Below are positions 54,238-62,789 of a stretch of DNA of 64,000 nucleotides, one piece after another (position 1 is the first letter of the stretch; every line of letters starts with the position of its first letter). The notes under the pieces are model-generated. The model saw nothing but the letters and a program-made list of their open reading frames with translations, made no database searches and had not been told where the DNA came from. Source of the stretch: Bacteroidota bacterium (GTDB lineage: Bacteria; Bacteroidota; Bacteroidia; Chitinophagales; Chitinophagaceae); assembly GCA_023437225.1 (NCBI GenBank), contig JAEZGS010000004.1:23250-87249 (forward strand). Direction: 5' to 3'. Position numbers and translations under genes: made by a program.

Positions 54238-55848
54238 ATGAAACTAATAACACAAGCATCGGCTGAAAAACTGAGAGGCGGTTTCTATACTCCTGAGCCT
54301 ATTGCCGAATTTGTCTTACGTTGGGGTATTAATGGTAGTAGTAATTATGAAATTCTTGAACCCAGTTGCGGAGACGGAGTTTTTTTGCAGCAAATTCAAA
54401 AGCACAAGCTTAAATATAATTCAATCACTGCTATTGAATTTGACAAACACGAGGCAGAGAAAGCAGATAGAATAAAATTAAAAAACAAACAAGTTATTAA
54501 TGCTGACTTTCATGCATACTGCAATAATACCTTGCAACGCTTCGACTTAGTTGTGGGTAACCCCCCTTATATACGTTATCAATTTTTCGATAGAATACAA
54601 CAAGTTGAAGCCGCTGACATTTTTATAAAAGCAGGCCTAACTTATTCTAAACTTACGAATGCTTGGGTTTCTTTTGTTGTAGGTTCCTCGCTTTTACTCA
54701 AAGACAATGGTGGAAAAATTGGATTTGTATTGCCAGCAGAAATTTTACAAGTTTCATTTGCCCAGCAGCTTCGGAATTTCATCGCACACTTCTACAACAA
54801 AATTAACATCATTTCATTTGAAAAATTAGTCTTTCCAGATATTCAACAAGAAGTAGTTCTACTGTTATGTGAAAAAAATAATAGCAAGACACATAACATT
54901 GAACACATAGAATTACACAATGCAAGTGAACTTCAAACTCTTGACGTTGCAAGATTGAAAAGCCCCCAGAAGAAAATTGATTTTAAAAGTAACAAGTGGA
55001 CGTTTTATTTCTTAGAGCAAGAGGAAATTGACTTCCTTGAAAACATTGCTGCAAAAAGAAATATCCCTAGCCTCGGAAAATATGCAAAGGTTGAAGTGGG
55101 AATCACAACAGGCTCAAATGACTTCTTCACTGTTCCATTTACAACTGTGGAAAAATATGATTTGCATGATTACGCAAAGCCAATGGTTGGCAGAAGTGTT
55201 CAAGTAAACAGCGTAATTTTTGACACCGAAGATTGGAAGAAAAATAAGTTCTCGAAAGCAAAGGCGCATCTTTTAGTTTTTCCGGAAAGGAATAACTTGA
55301 ATAAGAAAAATGGAGCCGTAAAGTACATTGCTCACGGTGAAAGTTTGGGTATTCATAAAGGCTACAAAACTGGTATTCGTGACGACTGGTTTGTAGTGCC
55401 TTCGTTGAAAGTTTCTGATGCACTATTTATCAGGCGCAATAATCTTTATCCTCGTTTGATCATTAATGAGGCAAAAGCATATACAACAGACACGATGCAT
55501 AGAGTATTTCTTAAACAAGGAACAGAACTTAATGCATTTACCGCAAGCTATTATAATTCTCTTTCTCTTGCTTTTACTGAAGTTTGTGGGCGAAGCCATG
55601 GAGGCGGAGTGTTAGAATTAATGCCTAACGAAACAGAAAGAGTTTTGCTTCCATATAATAAAGACAATGGCTCATTACTTCCAATTATTGACAAGTTAAT
55701 TAGAAACAAAACGGATATCGAAGAAGTATTGAATATTACAAATCAAACTATACTCAAAGAACATTACGGTTTGACAAAGAAGGAAATAAGCCTTGCTCAT
55801 ACGATTTGGAAAAAATTATCAGCAAGGCGACTTAACAGAGGCAAATAA
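54238..55848 (+). CDS. N6-adenine DNA methyltransferase (Eco57I/TaqI-like)
   Basis: A 536-residue DNA methylase. Motif X-like RGGFYTPEPIAEFVL, motif I (AdoMet site) ILEPSCGDGVFL near residues 39-50, and motif IV NPPY at about 108-111 show an N6-adenine methylase. The C-terminal half would hold the target-recognition domain. It protects the host sites of the partner nuclease. The frame also offers a TTG start at 54232; the ATG at 54238 is preferred. A second copy of this gene is absent from the inverted duplicate. Confidence 0.9.
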   Translation: MKLITQASAEKLRGGFYTPEPIAEFVLRWGINGSSNYEILEPSCGDGVFLQQIQKHKLKYNSITAIEFDKHEAEKADRIKLKNKQVINADFHAYCNNTLQRFDLVVGNPPYIRYQFFDRIQQVEAADIFIKAGLTYSKLTNAWVSFVVGSSLLLKDNGGKIGFVLPAEILQVSFAQQLRNFIAHFYNKINIISFEKLVFPDIQQEVVLLLCEKNNSKTHNIEHIELHNASELQTLDVARLKSPQKKIDFKSNKWTFYFLEQEEIDFLENIAAKRNIPSLGKYAKVEVGITTGSNDFFTVPFTTVEKYDLHDYAKPMVGRSVQVNSVIFDTEDWKKNKFSKAKAHLLVFPERNNLNKKNGAVKYIAHGESLGIHKGYKTGIRDDWFVVPSLKVSDALFIRRNNLYPRLIINEAKAYTTDTMHRVFLKQGTELNAFTASYYNSLSLAFTEVCGRSHGGGVLELMPNETERVLLPYNKDNGSLLPIIDKLIRNKTDIEEVLNITNQTILKEHYGLTKKEISLAHTIWKKLSARRLNRGK

Positions 55849-55865
55849 GCCAACACACCAAGTCA

Positions 55866-55879
55866 GGCACATTTGCAAG
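55866..55879 (+). repeat. Dispersed repeat GGCACATTTGCAAG, copy 2
   Basis: Exact copy of the 14-mer at 52516. It lies 17 bases after the methylase stop, and the C-protein remnant on the other strand ends exactly at it. Confidence 0.8.
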
Positions 55880-55959
55880 AGAAGTTGTTTTTTTTCTCCC
55901 AGCCGCTTAACGGTTTCGCCAAAAGTTTTCTCAAGTTTCGTTTTGGACTTCTTCAGTCC
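55871..55959 (-). pseudogene. Inverted remnant of the C-protein gene with its C-box
   Basis: On the minus strand a C-box variant, GGACTGAAGAAGTCC (55945-55959), is followed by a sequence clearly related to the start of the C gene at 53918: KLEKTFGETVKRLGEKKQLLL against KLQRTFGETVKKLREEKQLPL. The start codon is ACG instead of ATG, and the similarity stops at the GGCACATTTGCAAG repeat after about 22 codons. It lies downstream of the inverted PLD gene, the same relative order as in the intact system. Confidence 0.8.
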
Positions 55960-56077
55960 AGAACTAACTAAATGGTTGGGACTATAACATAAAAAACTAA
56001 GTATTTTTTGAAGTTTTGAACCGCCAAGCTTAGCTTCCGCAGCAAATTCTAAAAAGATTCTAGATATACTAACTTAC

Positions 56078-57274
56078 TTATGTTATCACTATTTGGAAAA
56101 CTTGTGTACCAGGTGATGGGCTATATAACTTAAAAGTAGAGCCTGTTACATCATGAAGCTTTAGGTAATTAATAACTGAACTATTCCTGCCCCAATGTAT
56201 TGTTGTGGGCACATTGCCTTGACCTGCAATTCTTGCAGGATCATGGCTAATGCGCAAGTTGTGAGTTCCTAAACCTACACCTAAAATTGTTATATTGAAT
56301 TGCGCGGTTGCTTCTTGTAATGGCGGTTTAAGAAGCCGCACCTTGTTTGTCCAATTCAAACTGCCAAATATGTCATTTCTAAAATAGGTATTTTTATTAA
56401 TTGGGGTACCATCCAATTTAAAATTTGCATCTGACAATCTAATTACTCCTGTTACAGCACTTCCAGCAGGGACCTGTTGTGCGTCGGACGGAGGCAAATT
56501 TCCTTTCTCCCATATTAGCTTATTTGGCTGTATAGTTACCTGTTCGGTAACTTGTAATGGAACTATAAGAGCACCTTCTACACGCCGCACACGTTGAGTC
56601 TTGAAAGCAGTGGGAATAGCTGATGTCTGCCTTGCAGGAATATTTAATGTATTCGGATTTACAGGATTAGTATTTGCAGTTATTGGAGCTTTACCATGTC
56701 TGACTCTAAAAACTGATTCGTTCGGAACGATGCCTTTGTTTACAAAATAATCGATATTCACGTCAGTAATAGGATACAAGTTTGGATCAGATAGGTTAAA
56801 CAAAGTAGAAAAATAATTCTTGAAATCAGCTATAGCAGTAAAATCCGCTTGATTTTCTGTTTCCAATATAACTCCTGCCTCCACATTAGCAAATAGCCCA
56901 TTTGAAGTAAGATTGGAAGATCCAATAATCATCTTCTTTTTGCCTGCACTTTCAAATAAAAAAAATTTAGGATGAAAAATAATTTGTTCGGTCTGATAGA
57001 AAATATGAGCAGATATTTCCAAAGTCATCAATGCTTTTAAAGCCTGCTTTGATGTGGCTTCCTGATCAATGCCAACAATTAGATTGATTTGCTGCAAATG
57101 AACTTTTGCAGCTTGGATATGTGGTGCTAATCCGAAGACAGCACTTGCACTGGCAAAGGCTGTAACGCCAATAAAGTGGGTGAAATTTTCATCTTGTAAC
57201 GAACTTATTAAGTGAAAACCTGTGGCATCAGGAGAAGTATTACCAAATCCTTGTCTTAAAAACTGAATTGTCAT
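56078..57274 (-). CDS. Second NgoFVII-like PLD nuclease (inverted paralogue)
   Basis: A 398-residue paralogue of the 52649 nuclease: the same start (MTIQFLRQGF..), HxK at residues 101-103 (IFHPKFFLFES), MIIGSSNLTSNGLF, and a matching C-terminal domain (HNLRISHDPARIAGQ). All catalytic positions are kept, so it could be an active nuclease without its own methylase. It lies in the opposite orientation to the R-C-M unit, followed by the C-gene remnant. Confidence 0.83.
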   Translation of the reverse strand: MTIQFLRQGFGNTSPDATGFHLISSLQDENFTHFIGVTAFASASAVFGLAPHIQAAKVHLQQINLIVGIDQEATSKQALKALMTLEISAHIFYQTEQIIFHPKFFLFESAGKKKMIIGSSNLTSNGLFANVEAGVILETENQADFTAIADFKNYFSTLFNLSDPNLYPITDVNIDYFVNKGIVPNESVFRVRHGKAPITANTNPVNPNTLNIPARQTSAIPTAFKTQRVRRVEGALIVPLQVTEQVTIQPNKLIWEKGNLPPSDAQQVPAGSAVTGVIRLSDANFKLDGTPINKNTYFRNDIFGSLNWTNKVRLLKPPLQEATAQFNITILGVGLGTHNLRISHDPARIAGQGNVPTTIHWGRNSSVINYLKLHDVTGSTFKLYSPSPGTQVFQIVIT

Positions 57275-57477
57275 GCTTTAATGGGTTATGAGTGAATAAG
57301 TCATAATTAAAACTATTCTTAAAGTCATGTTCACTGCTGTTAGAAATTTTAGGCACATTTGCAAATTTGGCTTCTGTATGTCCGTTTTGTGGAACTTGCA
57401 AATGTGCCATAAAGTGCTTGGCAAGTGAAGGCTACAAATTGTCACTCTAAGAATAGCGTGATGTTACGAATAGCGGT
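57275..57477. other. Intergenic region with inverted copies of the 14-mer
   Basis: Contains GGCACATTTGCAA at 57352-57364 (direct) and CTTGCAAATGTGCC at 57395-57408 (inverted). The two halves face each other across about 30 bases and can pair into one large hairpin. No gene is visible. The next structural element (cassette-like repeat A) follows immediately. Confidence 0.6.
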
Positions 57478-57565
57478 GCAGATGGCAGTATGAGGCTTGT
57501 CAAAGGCGCCGGTCAAATTAAAAAATGATTCAACGAGACTAGCGGCTGGCTTACGGTACGCATGT
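57478..57565. repeat. Cassette-like palindromic repeat A
   Basis: Shares GAGGCTTGTC(A/G)AAGG, CCGGT and the AATGATTC region with element D, inside a longer, imperfectly palindromic stretch preceded by AGCGGTGC. It lies 3' of the 455-residue gene. It is the most diverged of the four copies. Confidence 0.6.
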
Positions 57566-57617
57566 ATCATCGGTCGTTCTTGTGTCCATCGAATCGTACT
57601 TGTCACTTAGTTGCTTA

Positions 57618-58985
57618 CTAATTCTTCTTTTTGATTTTCCAAAGTAAGTAAGCAGGGTTTTCTCGTACTTTTTCCTTGTAATCAACATAGTCCTTGTACC
57701 CTTTTCCTAATGCGACTGCTGTCGCCAATAGACTTAAACCAGATGTTTGAATGCTTCCCATAAGTCCGCCGAGTGCAAGTAGGGAATTTGCTCCCATTTG
57801 TTTTTCCAAGTGTTTAACTTTCAATTTTATTTTTTGCACTTGAACTTCGTTTAACTCGTGGAAAATATTTTGTGTTTTTAGTTCGAGCTGCTTAGGGTCA
57901 GTTATTGTCCTCAATTCCCTAAATTGCTTTTCAAGTTCTAAACGGAAGTTGGTGAAAACATCTGAATCTAATTCTCTAATTGTCATTAATTTTTCAATGT
58001 CAATATTCTCCAAGAACGGTAATTCAACATTCACAAACTGACTTGCAGTGTATGTCTGAATGCTTTCTTTTACTTCAAAATTTCGAGAAATTAATTTACT
58101 TGAAAAGGAGTTGTCACATAAATATGTTGAGTTAAGATTTGCGGCTATAAAGTTTTCTTGAAACACTCGGTCGAAATATGCTTTGGATGCAGAATTAATG
58201 GATTGCATAACCCAAGCATCAAAATGGTCTTTGTCAGGTGGTGTGTCGGGCAAGGTCTGTCTGAATAAGGCTTTTCCTGTGCTTTCATCAAACTCAACTA
58301 TTTCCATTTCAAAAAGATGATAAATCAAACTTGATGAAAAGCCCGTGTCCTTAAAATCAACAACAATACCTCTGCAAGGGTATAATTTGTCTTCAACAAC
58401 ATGCCAACCACCAGTAGGGATTTTCTCAAGCGACCTTATTGATGCGTTCTCCCAAAACAAATCTAACACTTCCTTTGGAAGAATATCCTTGTAGTAATCT
58501 TTTGGAAGATTAATTGAGACATTTTTGGGAGCTTCAAAGTGAAAGCTTAATGGAAATATTTTCACATAATTACCAGCAACCATTGGCGTTACGTTCTTTA
58601 GAAAAGTTGCCGCTTTTGTAAGCTTTGATTTATTTACTGAATAGTCACTGTCATAACCCAAAAATTGTGAAGTCACTTTTGTCATCGCTGACTGATAGTT
58701 AGTCAATGGAAATAAAGGGTCAGAAACAATAAACTGGTCAATATAAAGTGCCGTTTGTTTCAAAAGACTAACTGATGTCTCCTCTGTCGATGAAAATACT
58801 TTTAAGAAAGAGTCTCTATTTTTGATTTCCCCAATTAAGTCGTTGTAATTGTCAATACAGTGCTTTCTATAATCTTGTAACTCTTTTTCAATTCTTGCGT
58901 TTGTTTCATTTTTGAAGCCATTTTCAATGCTTTGATGGTGAAGAAGCAAACTGTTTGCTAAAAAGTCATACGTTACACTGCCCAT
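57618..58985 (-). CDS. Large orphan protein of unknown function, possible defence gene
   Basis: A 455-residue protein with no family I recognise. The first ~200 residues are mostly helical and charged, and the middle has some beta structure (GWHVVEDKLYPCRGIVVDFKDTGFSSSLIYHLFEMEIVEFDE). A long helix-rich part follows (residues about 345-400, KLKVKHLEKQM). A hydrophobic glycine-rich segment near the end (LLALGGLMGSIQTSGLSLLATAVAL) is followed by a tail with NPAYLLWKIKKK. It lies alone between cassette-like elements A and B. Its position suggests an accessory or defence role; that is inference only. Confidence 0.6.
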   Translation of the reverse strand: MGSVTYDFLANSLLLHHQSIENGFKNETNARIEKELQDYRKHCIDNYNDLIGEIKNRDSFLKVFSSTEETSVSLLKQTALYIDQFIVSDPLFPLTNYQSAMTKVTSQFLGYDSDYSVNKSKLTKAATFLKNVTPMVAGNYVKIFPLSFHFEAPKNVSINLPKDYYKDILPKEVLDLFWENASIRSLEKIPTGGWHVVEDKLYPCRGIVVDFKDTGFSSSLIYHLFEMEIVEFDESTGKALFRQTLPDTPPDKDHFDAWVMQSINSASKAYFDRVFQENFIAANLNSTYLCDNSFSSKLISRNFEVKESIQTYTASQFVNVELPFLENIDIEKLMTIRELDSDVFTNFRLELEKQFRELRTITDPKQLELKTQNIFHELNEVQVQKIKLKVKHLEKQMGANSLLALGGLMGSIQTSGLSLLATAVALGKGYKDYVDYKEKVRENPAYLLWKIKKKN

Positions 58986-59051
58986 ATTTTAGTTGTCTTT
59001 GTGTCGGTTAACTTACTTTTGCAAGTTCGTCATAGAATAGCCGATAACGTT

Positions 59052-59128
59052 GCGAGGCTGCCTTTGGGCCTTTCAAAATAATGAAGGTACACATGACGCC
59101 TTCAGACTTAGGGCAAGCCTGTGTTGCC
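59052..59128. repeat. Cassette-like palindromic repeat B
   Basis: 77 bases from GCGAGGCT to GGCAAGCCTGTGTTGCC, the same length and layout as element D. On the left CCGATAACGTTGCGAGG replaces the CCGCTAACG of C. GGCTGCC... and ...GGGCAAGCC make the imperfect palindrome. It ends 8 bases before the stop of the frameshifted gene at 59137. Confidence 0.7.
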
Positions 59129-59136
59129 TACTGTAC

Positions 59137-59753
59137 TTATCCATTCAACGCATTATTCCATGAAGGCCCAGCATCGTTTCTCGACGGGATCAAACAATAC
59201 TTGATCTGATTGATGTTTTTTATACAGTTATTTTTGATAAGTTCATCATTGATAATATTCCTAATTCTTTCAAGTCGTGGGATATACTTGTCTGTCCACG
59301 TTAATGAGTATGGAACGTTATTGAAAGTAATTCCACGAAACGCCAACGCAATATTAAACAATGTAGTGTTTGTTAAGTCATGGTTAATTTCGCAATCAAC
59401 CGCTCTATCGCCGAAGTTTGAAGCATATCATTTGCAGCAATCGACTTTACAAGGTCAATAATGACAACTTGATTTTCTCTGCAGTAGTATTTCCAGTTTT
59501 GAGGATGTCCATTATTACAGTCGTTCGGATGAAGAGAACTTCCGCTCAATGCACTTGGAAAATATCTCCAAAACTTGCTTTGATTTCTTCCATAAAACCA
59601 TGTTGCAATATTTTCTTTTTCGCAGCTAGCATCATACGGAATAAAAGTTCCAATGATAAGAATATTGCCTTTCTTCTTAATACGGATTCCGAAAAATATT
59701 CTATTTTGTTCAATCGCTGTTAGTTCGTCGAGATCGCGATGTTCAATAGGCAT
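59137..59753 (-). pseudogene. Frameshifted protein resembling uracil-DNA-glycosylase-fold family
   Basis: Two adjacent minus-strand frames look like one gene. The first (59753-59373) reads GNILIIGTFIPYDASCEKEN then FYGRNQSKFWRYFPSAL, a pattern seen in small DNA-glycosylase-like proteins, and stops at 59373. The second frame carries on upstream of its own first ATG (DRAVDCEINHDLTNTTLFNIALAFRGIT...) to 59137. A shift near 59420 would fuse them into about 200 residues. The family call is by motif only. Confidence 0.5.
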
Positions 59754-59789
59754 GTCGTTGGGTTTTAGTATAGCAGCCCACCTTTCCAG

Positions 59790-59924
59790 TCAACGCTTCT
59801 GCTTAAGAATTGTCCGGATGGCATGTGCAATGTTCGCTCCAAGCGCGTTCGTTGCTACATATGCAGTTCCATGTGCAATGGCCTGCAACGCGCGGTCTAT
59901 CTTACCGGGCGTCTTTCTATTCAC
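59790..59924 (-). CDS. Possible 44-residue protein
   Basis: A GTG start at 59924 overlaps the stop of the membrane protein upstream, giving MNRKTPGKIDRALQAIAHGTAYVATNALGANIAHAIRTILKQKR with no stop until TGA at 59790. The reading frame is short but clean and basic. It may be a coupled small protein, or a frameshifted C-terminal piece of the membrane protein. No family is recognised. Confidence 0.35.
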   Translation of the reverse strand: MNRKTPGKIDRALQAIAHGTAYVATNALGANIAHAIRTILKQKR

Positions 59925-60492
59925 GAATGTCGTGACGGGTGAACTTATAACAAGCAATAACAAACGATACCTCCCACAAAAAAATGGTTACCCCAAAAAT
60001 TAAGCCTGCGAAAATCTCACCGATGCCTTTAATCATCTCCAATGCAGAAGCGATTGCTGGCATCAGGCTTATGATGATACTAACGGGAACAAATGTTACC
60101 AACGCGCTGGTAAGAAGCAGCTTCCCATCAATCAAAAACTTATATAGTATTAATGAGATGATACTTGGCAAAGTGCATGAAAGCCAAAATTCCGGATAGG
60201 ACCCACTATCGGCAAACAAGGATCGTACATACACCAGACTTGCAGTCGAAAAAATGACACCGACCGAGAAGATGAAACCCCAAGCCTTTAAAGAACCCTT
60301 CGTATCAATGCTCAATGCAAACCCAAATAAGAGCCCAGGATACACGAACTGTAGAAGTGAAAAGACGCCCTTCATCGGCGATTCCCAGGCAATGGCAAGC
60401 GCGGTGCACGACAGTAAATTAATTAGCCCCGGCACCACTCCCCGATATATGAAGGGTAACTTCTTATTAAATAAAGTGAATTGTGTGTCCAA
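59917..60492 (-). CDS. Polytopic membrane protein of unknown function
   Basis: A 191-residue membrane protein with about five hydrophobic segments (near residues 15-35, 45-62, 70-88, 105-120, 128-150 and 158-180). No family is recognised. It lies between the two disrupted genes and is the only intact CDS of that stretch. Confidence 0.65.
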   Translation of the reverse strand: MDTQFTLFNKKLPFIYRGVVPGLINLLSCTALAIAWESPMKGVFSLLQFVYPGLLFGFALSIDTKGSLKAWGFIFSVGVIFSTASLVYVRSLFADSGSYPEFWLSCTLPSIISLILYKFLIDGKLLLTSALVTFVPVSIIISLMPAIASALEMIKGIGEIFAGLIFGVTIFLWEVSFVIACYKFTRHDIRE

Positions 60493-60566
60493 TAATTAAA
60501 GTCGAAGTTTTAGTTGTCGATACCTATTGAAAAACCTATGTTGGCAGTATTGGTTAATAGGTATTC

Positions 60567-61015
60567 TCAAAAAATGTCCCTCAATACTTTTTCCAAAGAT
60601 TTTTCGCATTCCGAATCTGGTGAAACACTGAGCATTTCCAGGCCATTGGTGCTATACTTCTCATAAATCTTTATCAGAGAGGGAACATCTTGCCAACATA
60701 GAACACACCAGCCTGCCCAGAAATCCAAAAGAACATACTTCTTACCTCAATTTCTTGTTTCAGCTCGTCTTCGTTGTTTATAGTAATATCAACTTTTATA
60801 CCCCTTAGCTTTATCTGCAGACTATTTCGCATCGATAAATCCGTAGCACTTTCAAAATGGCAGAATAACTCTTATACAATAGTTTAAGGAGTTTCTTTTC
60901 GGATGCGTTATTTGGTAAATTTTTCTAGTTCGAATTTACCTTGCCTACCCTGCGCAAATAGCTGAGAGAAAGGTATTGACAGGTAATACAAAATCAAAAT
61001 ACCGTGAATACTCAC
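60567..61015 (-). pseudogene. Decayed TlpA/thioredoxin-like exported protein
   Basis: Two pieces on the minus strand. From the GTG at 61015: SIHGILILYYLSIPFSQLFAQGRQGKFELE, an export signal and start of a TlpA-like mature domain, stopping at 60908. From about 60832 another frame reads LQIKLRGIKVDITINNEDELKQEIE, and after a one-base shift near 60755 a thioredoxin-like core, YVLLDFWAGWCVLCWQDVPS then LSVSPDSE, ending early at 60567. The usual CxxC is CVLC. It is broken in at least two places. Confidence 0.6.
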
Positions 61016-61064
61016 AGCTAATTTATTTGGTATAGCAATTTTGGAATAACCTACCGCTAACGGT

Positions 61065-61142
61065 GCAAACAATGCCGAAGGCCGGAAAAATTTGTGACTG
61101 TTGCATAGGATTGCTGCAAGCTTACGGTAAGCCTTTGTGAGC
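61065..61142. repeat. Cassette-like palindromic repeat C
   Basis: About 78 bases. The left end is TACCGCTAACGGTGC, then CCGAAGGCCGG (as in D), and the right end GGTAAGCCTTTGTGAGC. The CCGCTAAC boundary is the reverse complement of the GTTAGCGG at the right side of D. Confidence 0.7.
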
Positions 61143-61283
61143 TGCAGCCAACTCCTTTCAGGTGCTTTAGTAAGATAAAATTGCAATTTACTAGCAAATT
61201 CAACCTACTTGAAGTTCTCCCCAGGTTAATACATAATCCAGTCTTTCCTTGCGGTAAGTACCTTCTTCGCTGCTGGTCTGTAT

Positions 61284-62198
61284 CTACAGAGGCTTAATTT
61301 CTAATAATTCAAAGTCAGTTTTTTCATTGCCAGTTTTAAATTTTGTCCTATGAACTCGCAAATGAATTATGCAGTATGTATTCAAAAACGCCTTATCATA
61401 CTCTACCAATTGTTCTTCGTCAAGGTCTTCACTTATAAAGCCTGATATCCTTTTACCCTCTTCATCTTGAATCTCAAATCTGCCAGAATCTAATAAGAGG
61501 CCCCTAAAAATTCCATTAATAAAGACTTCATTTTCCTCGTCAATTGTTGCGGAGACTCTTTGATACGCTTCACTAACTTTTCCCTCGGTTAATTCTAACC
61601 CCAACTCTCCACTTTCCATTTTCAGGACAGAATTTTCGTCCACAATTTCTTGTAAGAATTTTCTCAAATTGTTTAAATTTCTTTTTGGCATTTTTTCGAT
61701 TGCCGCTTCAAACGTGGGGTCATCTGTTGCCGAGTTTGCAACTAAACGGATGACTTCCTTCATTGCCTTAGAAACATCTATGCTGTCAAATAGGTCATGT
61801 GATTGAAGTTGAGTTAGCTCAACTCCAAATGAACCAACAGGTAGTGCAGTTAAATACAAATCACTATTAGCGCCTTTTTTAGCTTGTCCTCGTTTACCTA
61901 CTTTTCCAAATCGAACTAATGCAACCTGTGTCTTTACCATTTCTTGAAATGGCATAATAGTTTTACTGACAAAACTAGATTTTATTCCCTGTGAACCTAT
62001 TACAGCATTACCGCTAAATAATAATTGTACTCTCGGTTCAAATGATTCTTTCGGTAGCCTTCCTAATTCCTGATTCAGCCAACTAAGCCGTTCTGTTAAA
62101 CCTTCTGACATGAGAGGATGGTCGATGACCATCTCTAAAAGTCGCTGCGTATCGACTATTTGAGCTTTTAAGCTTTGTATGTATTTATATAAGCTCAC
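61284..62198 (-). CDS. Partner protein of DUF6932 gene, unknown function
   Basis: A 304-residue protein with no recognised family. A helical start (LYKYIQSLKAQIVDTQRLLEMVIDHP) is followed by a beta-rich body (PRVQLLFSGNAVIGSQGIKSSFVSKTI, DLYLTALPVGSFGVELTQLQSH). The C-terminal ~70 residues form strands (GIFRGLLLDSGRFEIQDEEGKRISGF and TYCIIHLRVHRTKF). The gene starts 2 bases after the DUF6932 stop, so the two are surely co-translated. It sits between cassette-like elements C and D. Confidence 0.6.
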   Translation of the reverse strand: MSLYKYIQSLKAQIVDTQRLLEMVIDHPLMSEGLTERLSWLNQELGRLPKESFEPRVQLLFSGNAVIGSQGIKSSFVSKTIMPFQEMVKTQVALVRFGKVGKRGQAKKGANSDLYLTALPVGSFGVELTQLQSHDLFDSIDVSKAMKEVIRLVANSATDDPTFEAAIEKMPKRNLNNLRKFLQEIVDENSVLKMESGELGLELTEGKVSEAYQRVSATIDEENEVFINGIFRGLLLDSGRFEIQDEEGKRISGFISEDLDEEQLVEYDKAFLNTYCIIHLRVHRTKFKTGNEKTDFELLEIKPL

Positions 62199-62200
62199 TG

Positions 62201-62752
62201 TCAGATTAAATTTAAAAAATCTAAAGCGTGTTGGTCGTCAATTGGGGTATTCAAAGATAGTCTTAAAATACCCTTCCATACTCCGATACGATTATGAGTA
62301 AACAACTGAAGCCAGTATCTTGTTTGTTCAACTGTTACATCGGGATTGTAACTGTAGTCTACTGGATAATGGTCGAGCAGGAAGTTATTTTTCGCTAAAA
62401 TTGGATTAGCAAATTCAGGAAATGTTACTCGGATATTCGCTTGGTCTGAAAGCGAAAGGCCCCCGAAAAAAGTAACTACATCTAGATCATTCGGAGGACG
62501 CCCTGACGACACTTCAATGTTTTCCAAGAAACTCCCGTCTAACCATTGAAATCCAAAAGTTATATTAAACGCTGTCATCCTTTGTCTAAACACAACAAAG
62601 TTCTTTAAAATCTGAATTCTCTTAGGTGAAGTTGAAAACTTATGACAAAGCTCAAGTATAGTACAAGGATAAGGTGACAAATGTGTTCTATCAGTAGGAT
62701 TACCTAAGTGGGGTGGCAATACGTTATTATAGTCAAAACTTGGTATAGGCAT
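62201..62752 (-). CDS. DUF6932 family protein, nucleotidyltransferase-like
   Basis: A 183-residue protein. I start at 62752 (MPIPSFDYNNVLPPHLG), because the longer frame from 62854 would read through repeat D. The family signature is clear: FGFQWLDGSFLENIE at about 66-80 and PPNDLDVVTFF at 86-96. The GS...DxD pattern (Gly73-Ser74, Asp89-x-Asp91) is that of minimal nucleotidyltransferases. The pair with the 61284 gene suggests an anti-phage or toxin-antitoxin-like unit. That role is inference. Confidence 0.75.
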   Translation of the reverse strand: MPIPSFDYNNVLPPHLGNPTDRTHLSPYPCTILELCHKFSTSPKRIQILKNFVVFRQRMTAFNITFGFQWLDGSFLENIEVSSGRPPNDLDVVTFFGGLSLSDQANIRVTFPEFANPILAKNNFLLDHYPVDYSYNPDVTVEQTRYWLQLFTHNRIGVWKGILRLSLNTPIDDQHALDFLNLI

Positions 62753-62789
62753 AATAGTAGGATGTTCGTTGAGGCTTACAGGAAATGGT

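Noticed and set aside
60908..61186. 92-residue minus frame
   Set aside because: Its first half reads through repeat C; only the GTG-started part from 61015 looks like a real (decayed) export signal.
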